Assembly (NCBI GenBank): GCA_900543475.1
Contig: UQRU01000039.1
Location: 1 to 18,091, forward strand
DNA from: an uncultured Eubacteriales bacterium
GTDB lineage: Bacteria > Bacillota > Clostridia > Christensenellales > CAG-138
Reading direction: 5' to 3'
Length of the DNA stretch: 18,091 nt
Made by a program: the position numbers and the translations under genes. Positions 1-7,435 of the stretch are shown in pieces. The first letter of the stretch is position 1; each line of letters starts with the position of its first letter. The notes beneath the pieces are model-generated. The model ran no database searches. It saw only the letters and a list, made by a program, of their open reading frames with translations, and was not told the DNA's origin.

Positions 1-921
1 ATTGGCCATGACCGCCACCACCTGGTTCCCCGTGGGGGACAGGATGGCGGGCGGATAGCCGATGCTGCCATCATCGCCGTCGTCATCGGCGGGCGGCGTG
101 GTGGCGGAAACTACCTTCCCACCTTCCAGCTTAAGGCCGGGAGCGAGGTAGTTTTCAATGGTTGAGGTATCGGTGAAGGAGCCGCCGGAAACGATGATGC
201 CGGTCTTGCCCTCTACCCCTTTTGTAATGCTGAACGTGCCGGTAAAGTTACCGCTTTGAATATTCAGCTTGGCCTTTCCCGCGACGTTTGCCTGGTCGCT
301 TCCATCGTTTGTATATTCGATCCGGCCGTCAATGGTTCCGGTGGTGTTTACGTTGACGGTGACGCCCTCATCATAGCCTCCTTTAGGCCAATAATACACG
401 TCAAAGGCCGCCTGTCCAGCCGCAGCATAGATGCTGGTGTTGCCGATGATGTTTACCGTCCCGCAGTTGTTGCTGCACGCATATTGACACACTGCGCCGT
501 TCCGCGCATCTACGGTCACGTCCTCCAGGGTCAGGTTTGCATAATTTTGAATCACTATTTTTGCTTTGCCTGCGTTGATGGTACCGTTTTTGAAAGCCAC
601 GGTGGACCCCTTTAGCAGCTGGAAGCCGTTGGTTTCCGTGCCGGAGGAGCCTACCGTACCATCAACGGTATAAGCATTCCCTCCCAGGTCAAAGATAATA
701 TTTTTCCCCTTTTCTACCACAACCCCATCGCCTGTCGTATCCGCCAGCAGGGTAATGGTCGTCGGGGTGCCATCGGCGGGCACTTCCGCAACCGCTTCCG
801 CTAGCGAGGTATATTCCTTATCCCCAATCTTACATACGCCAGCCGCCAGGGCGGTAGACGACATAGCCAGCACCAGGGCCACAGCGAGCAGCAGGGCCAG
901 GAATTTTTGTTTATTGCGCAT
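1..921 (-). CDS. Secreted or surface protein with beta-helix-like repeats, 3' end cut by window edge
   Basis: The frame is open from an ATG at 921 to the left window edge (307 codons), so the C-terminus is missing. Residues 1-26 form a clear signal peptide: MRNKQK, then a hydrophobic Leu/Ala/Val stretch ending STALAA. The rest is rich in Gly, Asn, Thr and Val and has short repeated strands such as GTINAGKAKI, GTVNIIGNTS and GTIDGRIEYT. These resemble the parallel beta-helix or autotransporter-like surface proteins common in Clostridia, as does the phrase YLAPGLKLEGGKVV. An acidic linker PPADDDGDDG follows, which often precedes a cell-wall anchor or another domain; that part lies outside the window. 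The start is supported by a GGAGGGAG ribosome site just upstream and by a promoter at 987-1015. No enzymatic motif is visible, so the function is unknown, probably cell-surface. Confidence 0.8.
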   Translation of the reverse strand, partial: MRNKQKFLALLLAVALVLAMSSTALAAGVCKIGDKEYTSLAEAVAEVPADGTPTTITLLADTTGDGVVVEKGKNIIFDLGGNAYTVDGTVGSSGTETNGFQLLKGSTVAFKNGTINAGKAKIVIQNYANLTLEDVTVDARNGAVCQYACSNNCGTVNIIGNTSIYAAAGQAAFDVYYWPKGGYDEGVTVNVNTTGTIDGRIEYTNDGSDQANVAGKAKLNIQSGNFTGTFSITKGVEGKTGIIVSGGSFTDTSTIENYLAPGLKLEGGKVVSATTPPADDDGDDGSIGYPPAILSPTGNQVVAVMAN

Positions 922-986
922 AGGACTCCCTCCACCTTTAACAAAATCGTACTATCTTACATATTTTATTATGTAATTATAAACTA

Positions 987-1015
987 ATATTAGAATAATC
1001 ATGTTAAAATGTCAA
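987..1015 (-). promoter_or_regulatory. Promoter of the surface protein gene
   Basis: On the minus strand TTGACA (1015-1010) is followed by a 17-base spacer and TAATAT (992-987). The -35 box is perfect, the -10 partial. It lies in an AT-rich gap and would give a leader of about 60 bases before the ATG at 921. Confidence 0.65.
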
Positions 1016-1034
1016 TCTCAATGTTACATTTCAT

Positions 1035-1071
1035 AACTAAAACAGCCACCGGCAACATGCCGATGGCTGTT
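1035..1071 (-). terminator. Rho-independent terminator after the alpha/beta hydrolase
   Basis: Arms 1041-1054 and 1058-1071 form a 14-base-pair stem with one mismatch and a 3-base loop. On the minus strand the stem is followed by TTTTAGTT. It lies 14 bases past the hydrolase stop codon and would separate it from the surface-protein gene. Confidence 0.7.
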
Positions 1072-1084
1072 CGTATAGGCTTGG

Positions 1085-1891
1085 TCAGGCCAGGAAGGCC
1101 AGCACCTGGGGCAGGAAATCCTTTGCCTCCTCATAGAGGCCGTGGCCATGATCGGGGAATAGGAGCAAGCGGCTGCCGGGGATGCGGTCGTGCAGATCCA
1201 GGGCGCCTTCATAGCCCAGTATGGCGTCCTGCTTGCCGCCGATGACCAGGGTAGGGCAGGCGATGGCAGGGAGCTGGGCATAGGCGTCGTGGCTGAGGCA
1301 GGCCCGGGCCATAATGGGATAGCGTTGCGGGTCCCGGGGCCGAAGCAGGCTGCCGAAGAGGCCGTAGGCCCAGCGGACTTTTTTCAAATAGGGCGGGGTA
1401 AAGCTCCTGTCCGCCGTATCCAGGAGGATGGCCCGGTAATCCCCCTGCTGGGCCAAGCCGGCCCAGCGGCCGATCACCTGCTGGATCAGGGGGTTCTGGC
1501 GGCAGATGGTCACCGCCAGCACCAGCTTTTTCACCGCTTCCGGGTGGCGCAGGGCCAGGTGCTGGGCGATCATGCCCCCCTGGGAAATGCCCACCACGCC
1601 GGCCCGTTGGATGCCCAACAGGCCCATGGCAAGGTATACGTCCTCCCCCATGTCCGCCGTGGTAAAGCCTACGGGCAAGGGAGCCCGCCGGCTGAGGACA
1701 TACACGGTATAGGGCGAACGGGCCATGCCCCGATACATGACCGCCAGGGGTAGGGCGGCTCCCTTAACGGTTTTCAGGCCGTCCCCCAGGCCGGGGATCA
1801 CCACCAGGGGTTCCGGCCCGTTGCCGAAGCGGACATAATCCATGGAGATATCCCCGGCCCGAAGGGTCGCGTTTTTTGCGTGGTACAACAT
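1085..1891 (-). CDS. Alpha/beta hydrolase family protein
   Basis: 268-residue single-domain alpha/beta hydrolase. The nucleophile elbow is GISQGG with Ser103. The acid is probably Asp222 in GGKQDAIL and the catalytic His is probably His250 in DHGHGLYEE. An oxyanion-type segment IPGLGDG sits at residues 32-38. There is no signal peptide, so it should be cytoplasmic. A longer open frame extends upstream to 2101, but the ATG at 1891 is preferred because AAGGAG lies seven bases upstream, the added N-terminus would overlap the aldo/keto reductase gene, and homology-like sequence begins only here. The closest type is the esterase/lactonase or haloperoxidase-like group; the substrate cannot be assigned. 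It is probably a separate unit, with its own promoter (1938-1966) and a terminator behind it. Confidence 0.85.
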   Translation of the reverse strand: MLYHAKNATLRAGDISMDYVRFGNGPEPLVVIPGLGDGLKTVKGAALPLAVMYRGMARSPYTVYVLSRRAPLPVGFTTADMGEDVYLAMGLLGIQRAGVVGISQGGMIAQHLALRHPEAVKKLVLAVTICRQNPLIQQVIGRWAGLAQQGDYRAILLDTADRSFTPPYLKKVRWAYGLFGSLLRPRDPQRYPIMARACLSHDAYAQLPAIACPTLVIGGKQDAILGYEGALDLHDRIPGSRLLLFPDHGHGLYEEAKDFLPQVLAFLA

Positions 1892-1937
1892 GCTGCGCTC
1901 CTTGCTGCCGCTTGGATTTCGCCTTTGCGGCATTCCC

Positions 1938-1966
1938 ATTGTAACCTGGGGCAGGCCGGGCCGCAA
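1938..1966 (-). promoter_or_regulatory. Candidate promoter of the alpha/beta hydrolase
   Basis: Minus-strand TTGCGG (1966-1961), 17-base spacer, TACAAT (1943-1938). It lies between the terminator-like hairpin of the upstream gene and the hydrolase start. The spacer is GC-rich, so strength is uncertain. Confidence 0.45.
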
Positions 1967-1990
1967 GGGGCAGTTTGCCTGCCCGAACAC

Positions 1991-2022
1991 AGCAAAGGCC
2001 CCGGAACCAAGGGCCCGGGGCC
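1991..2022 (-). terminator. Possible terminator after the aldo/keto reductase
   Basis: GGCCCCGG (1997-2004) pairs with CCGGGGCC (2015-2022), an eight-base perfect stem with a ten-base loop. On the minus strand it is followed by TTTGCTG, a weak U-tract. It lies 18 bases past the reductase stop. Confidence 0.5.
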
Positions 2023-2039
2023 GAAGGGGAGACGAAGCC

Positions 2040-2834
2040 TTAGCGGGCGCCGTCGTAGGTATGGGGATCGTGGGAGATATGGCGGCCGTCCTCCAGGGCA
2101 TCGATGGCGGCCATCTCCTCGGGGGTCAGGGCAAAGTCGAAAATATCCAGGTTTTCTGCGATGCGGCTGGGGGTAACGGATTTGGGGATGGGGCAGTCGC
2201 CGTTTTGCACATGCCAGCGCAGCACCACCTGGGCGGGGGTTTTCCCATGGGCCTGGGCGATTTGGGCCAGAACCGGCGCCTCCTTCCAGGCGCCCCGGAA
2301 CAAGGGAGCCCAGCAGACCACCTGGATGCCCTGGCGGTGGCAATACGCCCGCACCTCCCGCTGGGGATACCAGGGATGGGCCTCCAACTGGTTGCAAACA
2401 GGCTTGGGCAAGCCCTGGGCGGCCAAGTCTTCCAGCTGGTCGATCAGAAAATTGGAGACGCCCACCTGGCGCGCCTGGCCCTGTTGCTGCATCTGCAAAA
2501 GCGCCTCATATGCCCGATAGCGCAGCCCCGCATCCACCCCGGGCCAATGGAGCAGCATCGCGTCCACATACTCCAAGCCCAGGCAGCGAAGCCGGTCCTG
2601 GGCGTCCCCTTTGGCGTTGGGATAATCCTTGGGCCACAGCTTGGTGGTCACGTAGATCTCCTCCCGGGGGATGCCGCTGTCCCGGATGGCCTGACCCACC
2701 AGGGCTTCGTTCCCATAGATCTTGGCGCAATCCACATGCCGATAGCCGATCTCCAGCGCATAGCGCACCGCGTCGTATACGGCGTCCCCCGCCTTATATA
2801 CCCCCAGCCCAATGGGGGGAAGCTCCAATGCCAT
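2040..2834 (-). CDS. Aldo/keto reductase
   Basis: 264-residue NAD(P)H-dependent aldo/keto reductase of the 2,5-diketo-gluconate reductase/YvgN-like group. The catalytic tetrad is present: Asp35 and Tyr40 (HVDCAKIYGNE), Lys65 (TTKLW) and His96 (LLHWP). The cofactor-binding C-terminal segment IPKSVTPSRIAENLDIFDF is typical of the family. The start at 2834 is chosen over the ATG at 2852 because AAGGAGG sits seven bases before it; the earlier ATG overlaps that ribosome site. A promoter candidate at 2867-2895 suggests it can be expressed apart from the sugar operon ending just upstream. It probably reduces an aldehyde or keto sugar in the cytoplasm; the exact substrate is unknown. Confidence 0.92.
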   Translation of the reverse strand: MALELPPIGLGVYKAGDAVYDAVRYALEIGYRHVDCAKIYGNEALVGQAIRDSGIPREEIYVTTKLWPKDYPNAKGDAQDRLRCLGLEYVDAMLLHWPGVDAGLRYRAYEALLQMQQQGQARQVGVSNFLIDQLEDLAAQGLPKPVCNQLEAHPWYPQREVRAYCHRQGIQVVCWAPLFRGAWKEAPVLAQIAQAHGKTPAQVVLRWHVQNGDCPIPKSVTPSRIAENLDIFDFALTPEEMAAIDALEDGRHISHDPHTYDGAR

Positions 2835-2866
2835 GCCGATCCCTCCTTCCATTTCTTCTTTCTTCT

Positions 2867-2895
2867 ACTATATGGGCCTTTTCTCCCGGGGTCAA
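2867..2895 (-). promoter_or_regulatory. Promoter of the aldo/keto reductase
   Basis: Minus-strand TTGACC (2895-2890), 17-base spacer, TATAGT (2872-2867), just after the nagB stop codon. It fits a vegetative promoter and would give a leader of about 25 bases. Confidence 0.6.
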
Positions 2896-2906
2896 GGGCT
2901 TATCCT

Positions 2907-3641
2907 TTAACCGGGGTAGCCGATCTGCCGGGCAAGCTCCTCCGAAAGCAAAATGGTGGCGTCCGGATGCATTTTAAGCATGGTGGAAGGGTTCCCGGTC
3001 TCGATCCGGTCGTTTAGCACCAAGCCCGCCACTGCCTGGGCCTTGTTTTCCCCGGCGGCCACCAAGACGATGCGTTTGGCCTTCATGATATCCCCCATGC
3101 CCATGGAAAGGGCCTGGCGGGGCACTTCATCCGGAGAGTTGAAAAACCGGGCGTTGGCCTTGATGGTGCTGGGGTCCAAATTTTCAATGTGGGCGCTGGA
3201 TTCCAGGGTAGCGCCAGGCTCATTGAAGGCCACATGCCCGTCTACGCCGATGCCCAGCAGCTGGATATCCCGTTCCTTTTCCGCCACCTTTTGGCGGAAC
3301 TCCTCCACGCAGGCTTCCGGATCGCCAATCCCCCGGGCCACATAGGTGTTTTCCTTCTTGATGTTGATGTGGTCGAATAGGTTCTCATCCATAAACCGGC
3401 GGTAGCTCTGGGGATGCTGGGGATCAATGCCCAGGTATTCGTCCAGATTGATGGTACTCGCCTGGGAAAAATCCACCAGCCCCGCCTGGTTGGCCTGGAT
3501 CAAGTAGGGATATACCCCCTGGGCGCTGCTGCCTGTAGCCAGTCCCAGGCGGGCGTCCGGCTTCTCGCGTATGGTTTCTATGATCATATCCGCTGCATAT
3601 TTGCAGCAATCCGCAAAGGTTGGTTTTACCACGATGCGCAT
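2907..3641 (-). CDS. nagB: Glucosamine-6-phosphate deaminase
   Basis: 244 residues, about the usual length for NagB. The enzyme converts glucosamine-6-phosphate to fructose-6-phosphate and ammonia in the cytoplasm. Visible family motifs are the phosphate loop LATGSSAQG (34-42), NLDEY with Asp67, GVDGHVAFNEP with Asp134, His136 and Glu141, and AGENKAQAV near residue 200. These match the catalytic Asp, His and Glu of E. coli NagB. The open frame runs further upstream to 4307, but that part overlaps the HAD gene in another frame; the ATG at 3641 has GAGGTG upstream and begins the conserved MRIVVKP. It is the last gene of the PTS operon, 29 bases after the HAD phosphatase. Its presence is the best clue that the operon handles an amino sugar. 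No nagA-type deacetylase is seen in the window. Confidence 0.93.
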   Translation of the reverse strand: MRIVVKPTFADCCKYAADMIIETIREKPDARLGLATGSSAQGVYPYLIQANQAGLVDFSQASTINLDEYLGIDPQHPQSYRRFMDENLFDHINIKKENTYVARGIGDPEACVEEFRQKVAEKERDIQLLGIGVDGHVAFNEPGATLESSAHIENLDPSTIKANARFFNSPDEVPRQALSMGMGDIMKAKRIVLVAAGENKAQAVAGLVLNDRIETGNPSTMLKMHPDATILLSEELARQIGYPG

Positions 3642-3670
3642 AGATGTCACCTCAAAAATATAATTTCCTG

Positions 3671-4516
3671 TTAACCTTCTCCCAAAATGTATCGTTTGAG
3701 CACGGTAACCGCCCCGTTTTCCTTTACGCTGGGGGCAAGATACCGGGCTGCCGCCTTGGCCTGGGCGGAACCGTTCTCCATGGCGAAGGACGCTCCTACC
3801 GCCCGGAGCATTTCCACGTCGTTGTCCCCGTCGCCGATGGCCAGCACCGCTTCCGGGGGGATATGGCATTGCTGCAAGGCCATCTGCAACCCGCGGCCTT
3901 TGCTGACGCCCTGGGCCGTCACCTCGATGGCAAACCAGAAGGACGCGGATATGGTGACGGGCTGGGGGGCGGTTTGGTTCCAGGCAGCCAGGGCTTCCCG
4001 GATGCGGGCCGCCTTTTCCCGGGTATCCACCCCGAAGGTGATCTTCGCCACCGGGGTATCCAGGACCCGGGCGAAGGAGGCTGCATCCCCGGACAATAGG
4101 ATCAGATAGGGGCCTTTGTCCGCCGCCGCAAAGGCGGGGCCTTCGTAGCCGGGCGCCTGGTAAATGAAAATGTCGTGTACAGAGGAATATTCCACCAGGC
4201 ATTTCAACTCTTTGGCCAGCTGGAAGGCGAAGCGCAAGGCGTCCGCATCCAAGGTGGAGGAATACAGCAGCGCCTCTTGATACAGCACCGACGCCCCGTT
4301 GTTGCACACCATGGGCCCGTTCAAGCCCAGATGCCCCATTTGGGACATCAGGTGGGCGTAATTTCTGCCGGAGGCCAGGCCCACCTGCACCCCCCGTTCC
4401 ATCACCCGCCTCAGCACCGGCCCGGTCTGTGCCGGCAGCTGCCGGTTCTGGGGCGTATCCAGCAGGGTCCCATCCACATCCAGCATCACCAGGGCGATAT
4501 CCCCTCTTTGTTCCAT
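3671..4516 (-). CDS. HAD superfamily sugar phosphatase, Cof type
   Basis: 281-residue Cof/HAD IIB hydrolase. Motif I is DVDGTLLD with nucleophile Asp13 and acid/base Asp15. Motif II is the Ser of SGRN (Ser49), motif III is Lys206 in SKGRG, and motif IV is GDGDND (228-233). The region between about 80 and 190 is the cap domain that selects the substrate. These enzymes dephosphorylate sugar phosphates and related small metabolites. The gene starts 14 bases after the enzyme I stop, with GGGAGGG upstream of the ATG, and is followed closely by nagB, so it is co-transcribed. It may relieve build-up of a toxic sugar phosphate or act on a pathway intermediate; which one is unknown. Confidence 0.9.
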   Translation of the reverse strand: MEQRGDIALVMLDVDGTLLDTPQNRQLPAQTGPVLRRVMERGVQVGLASGRNYAHLMSQMGHLGLNGPMVCNNGASVLYQEALLYSSTLDADALRFAFQLAKELKCLVEYSSVHDIFIYQAPGYEGPAFAAADKGPYLILLSGDAASFARVLDTPVAKITFGVDTREKAARIREALAAWNQTAPQPVTISASFWFAIEVTAQGVSKGRGLQMALQQCHIPPEAVLAIGDGDNDVEMLRAVGASFAMENGSAQAKAAARYLAPSVKENGAVTVLKRYILGEG

Positions 4517-4530
4517 ATTTTCGCCCTCCC

Positions 4531-6258
4531 CTAGCGGATGGCAGCTATCAGGCCGGCTAAAATGGCGCGGGCCTGGCTGCTGTCGGCGCAGTCCTGCACG
4601 ATCTGCTTCGCCGCCGCTTCACACTGCTCTGCGGAAAGCCGCCGCACCAAATAACGCACCTTGCCCAAAGCCCCCTGGGATACGCTCAGCTCCCGAATGC
4701 CGGCGCCGATCAAAAAGGGGATCATATGGTCCATGGACGCCGTTTCCCCGCATACCCCCGCCAGGATATGATGGGCCGTTGCCGCCTGCCCGGTTTGATA
4801 GATGGCCCGCAGCACCGCCGGGTTAAAGGGGTCATACAGGGCCTGCACCCGGGCGTTCCCCCGGTCCGTGGCGGTGACATACTGGGTCAGGTCGTTGGTG
4901 CCGATGCTAAAAAAGTCCGCCTGGGCCGCCAGCTGGTCCGCCATGAGCACCGCCGCCGGCGTTTCCACCATGATGCCCACGGCAATATCCTCGTCAAAGG
5001 GGACGGACGCCTGCCGCAGCTCCGCCATGCATTCTGCCAGCAGCGCCCGGCTCTGCCGGATCTCCGCCAGGGAAACGATCATGGGAAACATGATCTTCAC
5101 ACAGCCGTGGGCGGAGGCCCGCAGGATGGCCCGCAATTGGGTTTTGAACATGGCGGGCTTGTCCAGGCAGATCCGGATCGCCCGGTATCCCAGGAAGGGA
5201 TTTTCCTCCTGTTCCAGCCCCATGTAATCCAGCGCCTTGTCCCCCCCAATGTCCAGGGTGCGGATGATCACAGGCTTGCCCTGCATCCGTTCCGCCACCT
5301 GGCGGTAGGCCTGGTACTGGGTCTCCTCATCGGGATAATCCTGACAGCCCATATATAGGAACTCCGTCCGGAATAGGCCTACCCCGTCGCACAGGCTGGG
5401 GTCCAGCCGTTGGGAGGAATCCGCGTCCCCGGCGTTGACCGCGATTTCCACGGCAACGCCGTCCAGGGTCTGGGCCGGGCCCAGGGGTTCGTTGCGGTAT
5501 GTTTCCCGGGCCGCCTCCCCGGCCCGCAGGATGGCCTGGAAGGCTTCCCGGGCCGCATCGTCCCCATCCACGATGATCTCCCCCGTGGCTGCGTCCATCA
5601 TAATATGGCTGCCGTTCTTTACCTGGCTGCATATGCCTTGCACCCCCACAATGGCGGGGATGCCCAGGGTTTTCGCCAGAATGACCGCATGGGAGGTGGC
5701 CCCGCCCCGCTCCACGATAAAGCCCGCCAAAAAGCCTTTATCCAGCCGTACCGTATCCATGGGGGTAAGGGTATCCGCCACCAAAATGGTGGGCTCCGTA
5801 AGGCGTACATCCTCCAACGCGTCCGTCACCTGGTCGCAGGCCATCACCAGCTTGAAGCATACGTCCTCGATATCCCCGAACCGCTCTCTTAGGTAGGGGT
5901 CCGAAATGGCCATAAAGGATTCCCGGCAGGCTTCGCAGGCCTCCTTGATGGCCATCTTGCAGTTGAGCCCCGTTTTCCGGATCCGATCCCGCACCCCATC
6001 GAAAAAGGTTTGATCCATCAGGATCATCTGATAGGATTCGATCAGCTCCGCCGCCTCTTCCCCGGACTCTTCCAGCGTATGTTCATACAGGGCGTCCAGC
6101 CTCTTGGCCAGGCTGGCGATCCGTTCATCCAAATAGGCGATCTCCGCCTGGGGGTCTTCCACCCGATCCATGGTATATACGGGGACATAGGCGGTCTTTA
6201 CCAGTGCCGCGCCCATGGCCGCGCCCTCTGCGCAGCCGTTTCCTTTCAATGTAAGCAT
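4531..6258 (-). CDS. ptsI: PTS enzyme I (phosphoenolpyruvate-protein phosphotransferase)
   Basis: 575 residues, full length for enzyme I. It takes phosphate from phosphoenolpyruvate and passes it to His15 of HPr. The phosphorylated His190 is in GGATSHAVILAKTLGIPAI. The C-terminal PEP-binding domain has LFRTEFLYM, FSIGTNDLTQYVTATDRGN and the catalytic Cys503 in AGVCGETASM. The ATG at 6258 follows GGGAGGA. In most Firmicutes ptsHI forms a general operon elsewhere; here it sits inside a substrate-specific operon. It may be the general enzyme I of this organism or a dedicated copy; the window cannot tell. The gene is preceded by a terminator-like hairpin (6281-6310) that may lower its expression relative to HPr. 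Confidence 0.97.
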   Translation of the reverse strand: MLTLKGNGCAEGAAMGAALVKTAYVPVYTMDRVEDPQAEIAYLDERIASLAKRLDALYEHTLEESGEEAAELIESYQMILMDQTFFDGVRDRIRKTGLNCKMAIKEACEACRESFMAISDPYLRERFGDIEDVCFKLVMACDQVTDALEDVRLTEPTILVADTLTPMDTVRLDKGFLAGFIVERGGATSHAVILAKTLGIPAIVGVQGICSQVKNGSHIMMDAATGEIIVDGDDAAREAFQAILRAGEAARETYRNEPLGPAQTLDGVAVEIAVNAGDADSSQRLDPSLCDGVGLFRTEFLYMGCQDYPDEETQYQAYRQVAERMQGKPVIIRTLDIGGDKALDYMGLEQEENPFLGYRAIRICLDKPAMFKTQLRAILRASAHGCVKIMFPMIVSLAEIRQSRALLAECMAELRQASVPFDEDIAVGIMVETPAAVLMADQLAAQADFFSIGTNDLTQYVTATDRGNARVQALYDPFNPAVLRAIYQTGQAATAHHILAGVCGETASMDHMIPFLIGAGIRELSVSQGALGKVRYLVRRLSAEQCEAAAKQIVQDCADSSQARAILAGLIAAIR

Positions 6259-6280
6259 TTGTTTTCCTCCCTGCTGCCAG

Positions 6281-6310
6281 CAAAAAGAATGGCGGGAGGC
6301 CTCTCCCGCC
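6281..6310 (-). terminator. Terminator-like hairpin between ptsH and ptsI
   Basis: GGCGGGAG (6291-6298) and CTCCCGCC (6303-6310) pair perfectly with a four-base loop. On the minus strand the stem is followed by ATTCTTTTT, so the U-tract begins four bases late. This would be a partial terminator or RNA-stabilising element that gives more HPr than enzyme I. Confidence 0.6.
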
Positions 6311-6335
6311 TGCAGGGACGGCGCCCTGCTGCCGG

Positions 6336-6584
6336 CTATGCGAAATAGGCCGCCAGGGCTTCCGCCGCCTGGTCCTCATCCGGGCCGTCGATGTTGAGGC
6401 GGATCGTATCCCCGCACATGATGCCGGCGGCCAGGACGGATGTAATACTGCCAGCGTTATATTCTTCGCCCGCTTTTTCAATGGTTACGCTGGACGCCAG
6501 CGTGCCCACCAGCTTGATCAGCTTCACGGCGGGACGGGCATGCAGCCCCTCTTTAAAAGGGACGGTAACTTCTATCTGTTTCAT
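6336..6584 (-). CDS. ptsH: Phosphocarrier protein HPr
   Basis: 82 residues, close to the usual 85-88. His15 in GLHARPAV is the site phosphorylated by enzyme I. Ser46 is present (AGSITS), the residue modified by HPr kinase in Firmicutes for carbon catabolite control. The residues around Ser46 are unusual: Gly45 and Thr48 replace the common Lys and Met of KSIMG. A clean GGAGGAAACGT precedes the ATG. It sits between IIA and enzyme I, 25 bases after IIA, so all PTS parts are made together. It could be the general HPr or a pathway-specific paralog. Confidence 0.96.
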   Translation of the reverse strand: MKQIEVTVPFKEGLHARPAVKLIKLVGTLASSVTIEKAGEEYNAGSITSVLAAGIMCGDTIRLNIDGPDEDQAAEALAAYFA

Positions 6585-6609
6585 ACGTTTCCTCCAGAAT
6601 CCATAGCGC

Positions 6610-6927
6610 CTATGCCGTATGCGCCCGCACGATGCTCCGAAGCATATCGTGCTCGGAGGTGGTGGACATGGTCAAATCCATGGCGTGCAGCAGCAGCATG
6701 GAAAAGGGCATCTCTATCCCCTTGCTTTGGGGGGCCATCAGTTCTTCAAACTGGATGCGGTGGGCTTCCGACAGATGCTCCTCCGCTTGGGTCAGCTTTG
6801 CATCCGCCGCCTGATAGTCCTTTTGCAAAATGGCATCCAGGGCTTCATACACCAGCGCCCTGCCCTCGCCGGCGCTGCTGATCATTTCCATGCAGATGGT
6901 GTTCACCTGATCTAAAGTCATATTCAT
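6610..6927 (-). CDS. PTS lactose/cellobiose-family IIA component
   Basis: 105-residue all-helical Lac-family IIA. The phosphorylated His81 lies in LLLHAMDLTM; Asp84 matches the metal-binding Asp of the trimeric family. It carries phosphate from HPr to IIB. The start is the first Met of MNM; AAAGGAG lies 11 bases upstream, a slightly long spacing, so the third-residue Met would be even farther and is less likely. Its neighbours IIB and IIC belong to the same family. The substrate is not fixed by sequence; Lac-family systems carry lactose, cellobiose, chitobiose and related glycosides. Confidence 0.93.
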   Translation of the reverse strand: MNMTLDQVNTICMEMISSAGEGRALVYEALDAILQKDYQAADAKLTQAEEHLSEAHRIQFEELMAPQSKGIEMPFSMLLLHAMDLTMSTTSEHDMLRSIVRAHTA

Positions 6928-6950
6928 ACTCTGTTGTGCTCCTTTGTGCT

Positions 6951-6974
6951 CGCCGCCTGGCAGGCATGGCGGCG
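6951..6974 (-). other. Intercistronic hairpin between IIB and IIA genes
   Basis: CGCCGCC (6951-6957) pairs with GGCGGCG (6968-6974), a seven-base GC stem with a ten-base loop. On the minus strand no U-tract follows; the IIA ribosome site begins just after it. It may affect mRNA stability or IIA translation rather than end transcription. Confidence 0.45.
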
Positions 6975-6987
6975 GGTATTCTTTCCG

Positions 6988-7326
6988 TTAGTCCTTTTTG
7001 TTCTGTTCAACGGTCTTGATGGCCAGCTCCAAAATGGGCTTGCCCCGCATAAGGCCATAATCCCGCATGGGGATCAGCATGATGGGAAGGTCCGTAAAGC
7101 CCTTTTCGTCCAAATAGTTCCGGATATCCGGTTGCTGTCCCTTCACCTGGGGCGCCAGCATCACAAGGTCCACCTTGCTGTAGTCATAGTAGCGATAGCG
7201 CAGGCTGGCAAAGCACTCCACCTGAATTTCCATGCCGCTTTCCCCAGCCGCCTTTTTCAACTCCTCCACAATAAACGCCGAAGACATGGCGGAAGCGCAT
7301 AGGATAACTGCTTTTAAGCTGTTCAC
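6988..7326 (-). CDS. PTS lactose/cellobiose-family IIB component
   Basis: 112-residue IIB of the lactose/cellobiose type. The phosphorylated Cys10 is at the start of the P-loop CASAMSSA, as in CelA/ChbB-type proteins. It passes phosphate from IIA to the sugar as IIC moves it through the membrane. The start codon is GTG at 7326; GGAGG lies nine bases upstream, and there is no ATG before the active site. The gene is separated from IIC by 120 bases holding an internal promoter, an inverted repeat and a hairpin, so it may be expressed at a level different from IIC. Confidence 0.93.
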   Translation of the reverse strand: MNSLKAVILCASAMSSAFIVEELKKAAGESGMEIQVECFASLRYRYYDYSKVDLVMLAPQVKGQQPDIRNYLDEKGFTDLPIMLIPMRDYGLMRGKPILELAIKTVEQNKKD

Positions 7327-7351
7327 AGTATTATACCTCCTGTTTGGTTAT

Positions 7352-7383
7352 ACCCTGGAGACTGGATTTCCAGCCTCCAGGGT
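7352..7383 (-). other. Hairpin in the IIC-IIB gap
   Basis: Arms 7352-7365 and 7370-7383 form a 14-base-pair stem with one A/C mismatch and an ATTT loop. On the minus strand it is followed by ATAACC, not by a U-tract, so it is unlikely to be a simple terminator. It lies in the leader of transcripts starting at the internal promoter, 12 bases before the IIB ribosome site, and could stabilise the IIB-proximal mRNA. Confidence 0.6.
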
Positions 7384-7398
7384 GGGGTTGCATCGATC

Positions 7399-7435
7399 GC
7401 ATGTCACGGAAATTATATCAGGCAAGCTGACATGC
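7399..7435. promoter_or_regulatory. Inverted repeat flanking the internal -10 box, candidate operator
   Basis: GCATGTCA (7399-7406) and TGACATGC (7428-7435) are perfect eight-base inverted repeats 21 bases apart. The right arm touches the -35 box and the left arm lies just past the -10 box of the minus-strand promoter at 7412-7441. This is the geometry of a repressor site, though no regulator can be named. Confidence 0.45.

Noticed and set aside
1842..3017. Long plus-strand open frame opposite the hydrolase and aldo/keto reductase
   Set aside because: It is the antisense shadow of two genes with intact catalytic motifs, and its product has no recognisable domain.
3642..4307. Upstream extension of the nagB reading frame giving a 466-residue protein
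   Set aside because: It overlaps the well-supported HAD phosphatase gene in another frame, encodes low-complexity sequence, and nagB has its own ribosome site and conserved start at 3641.
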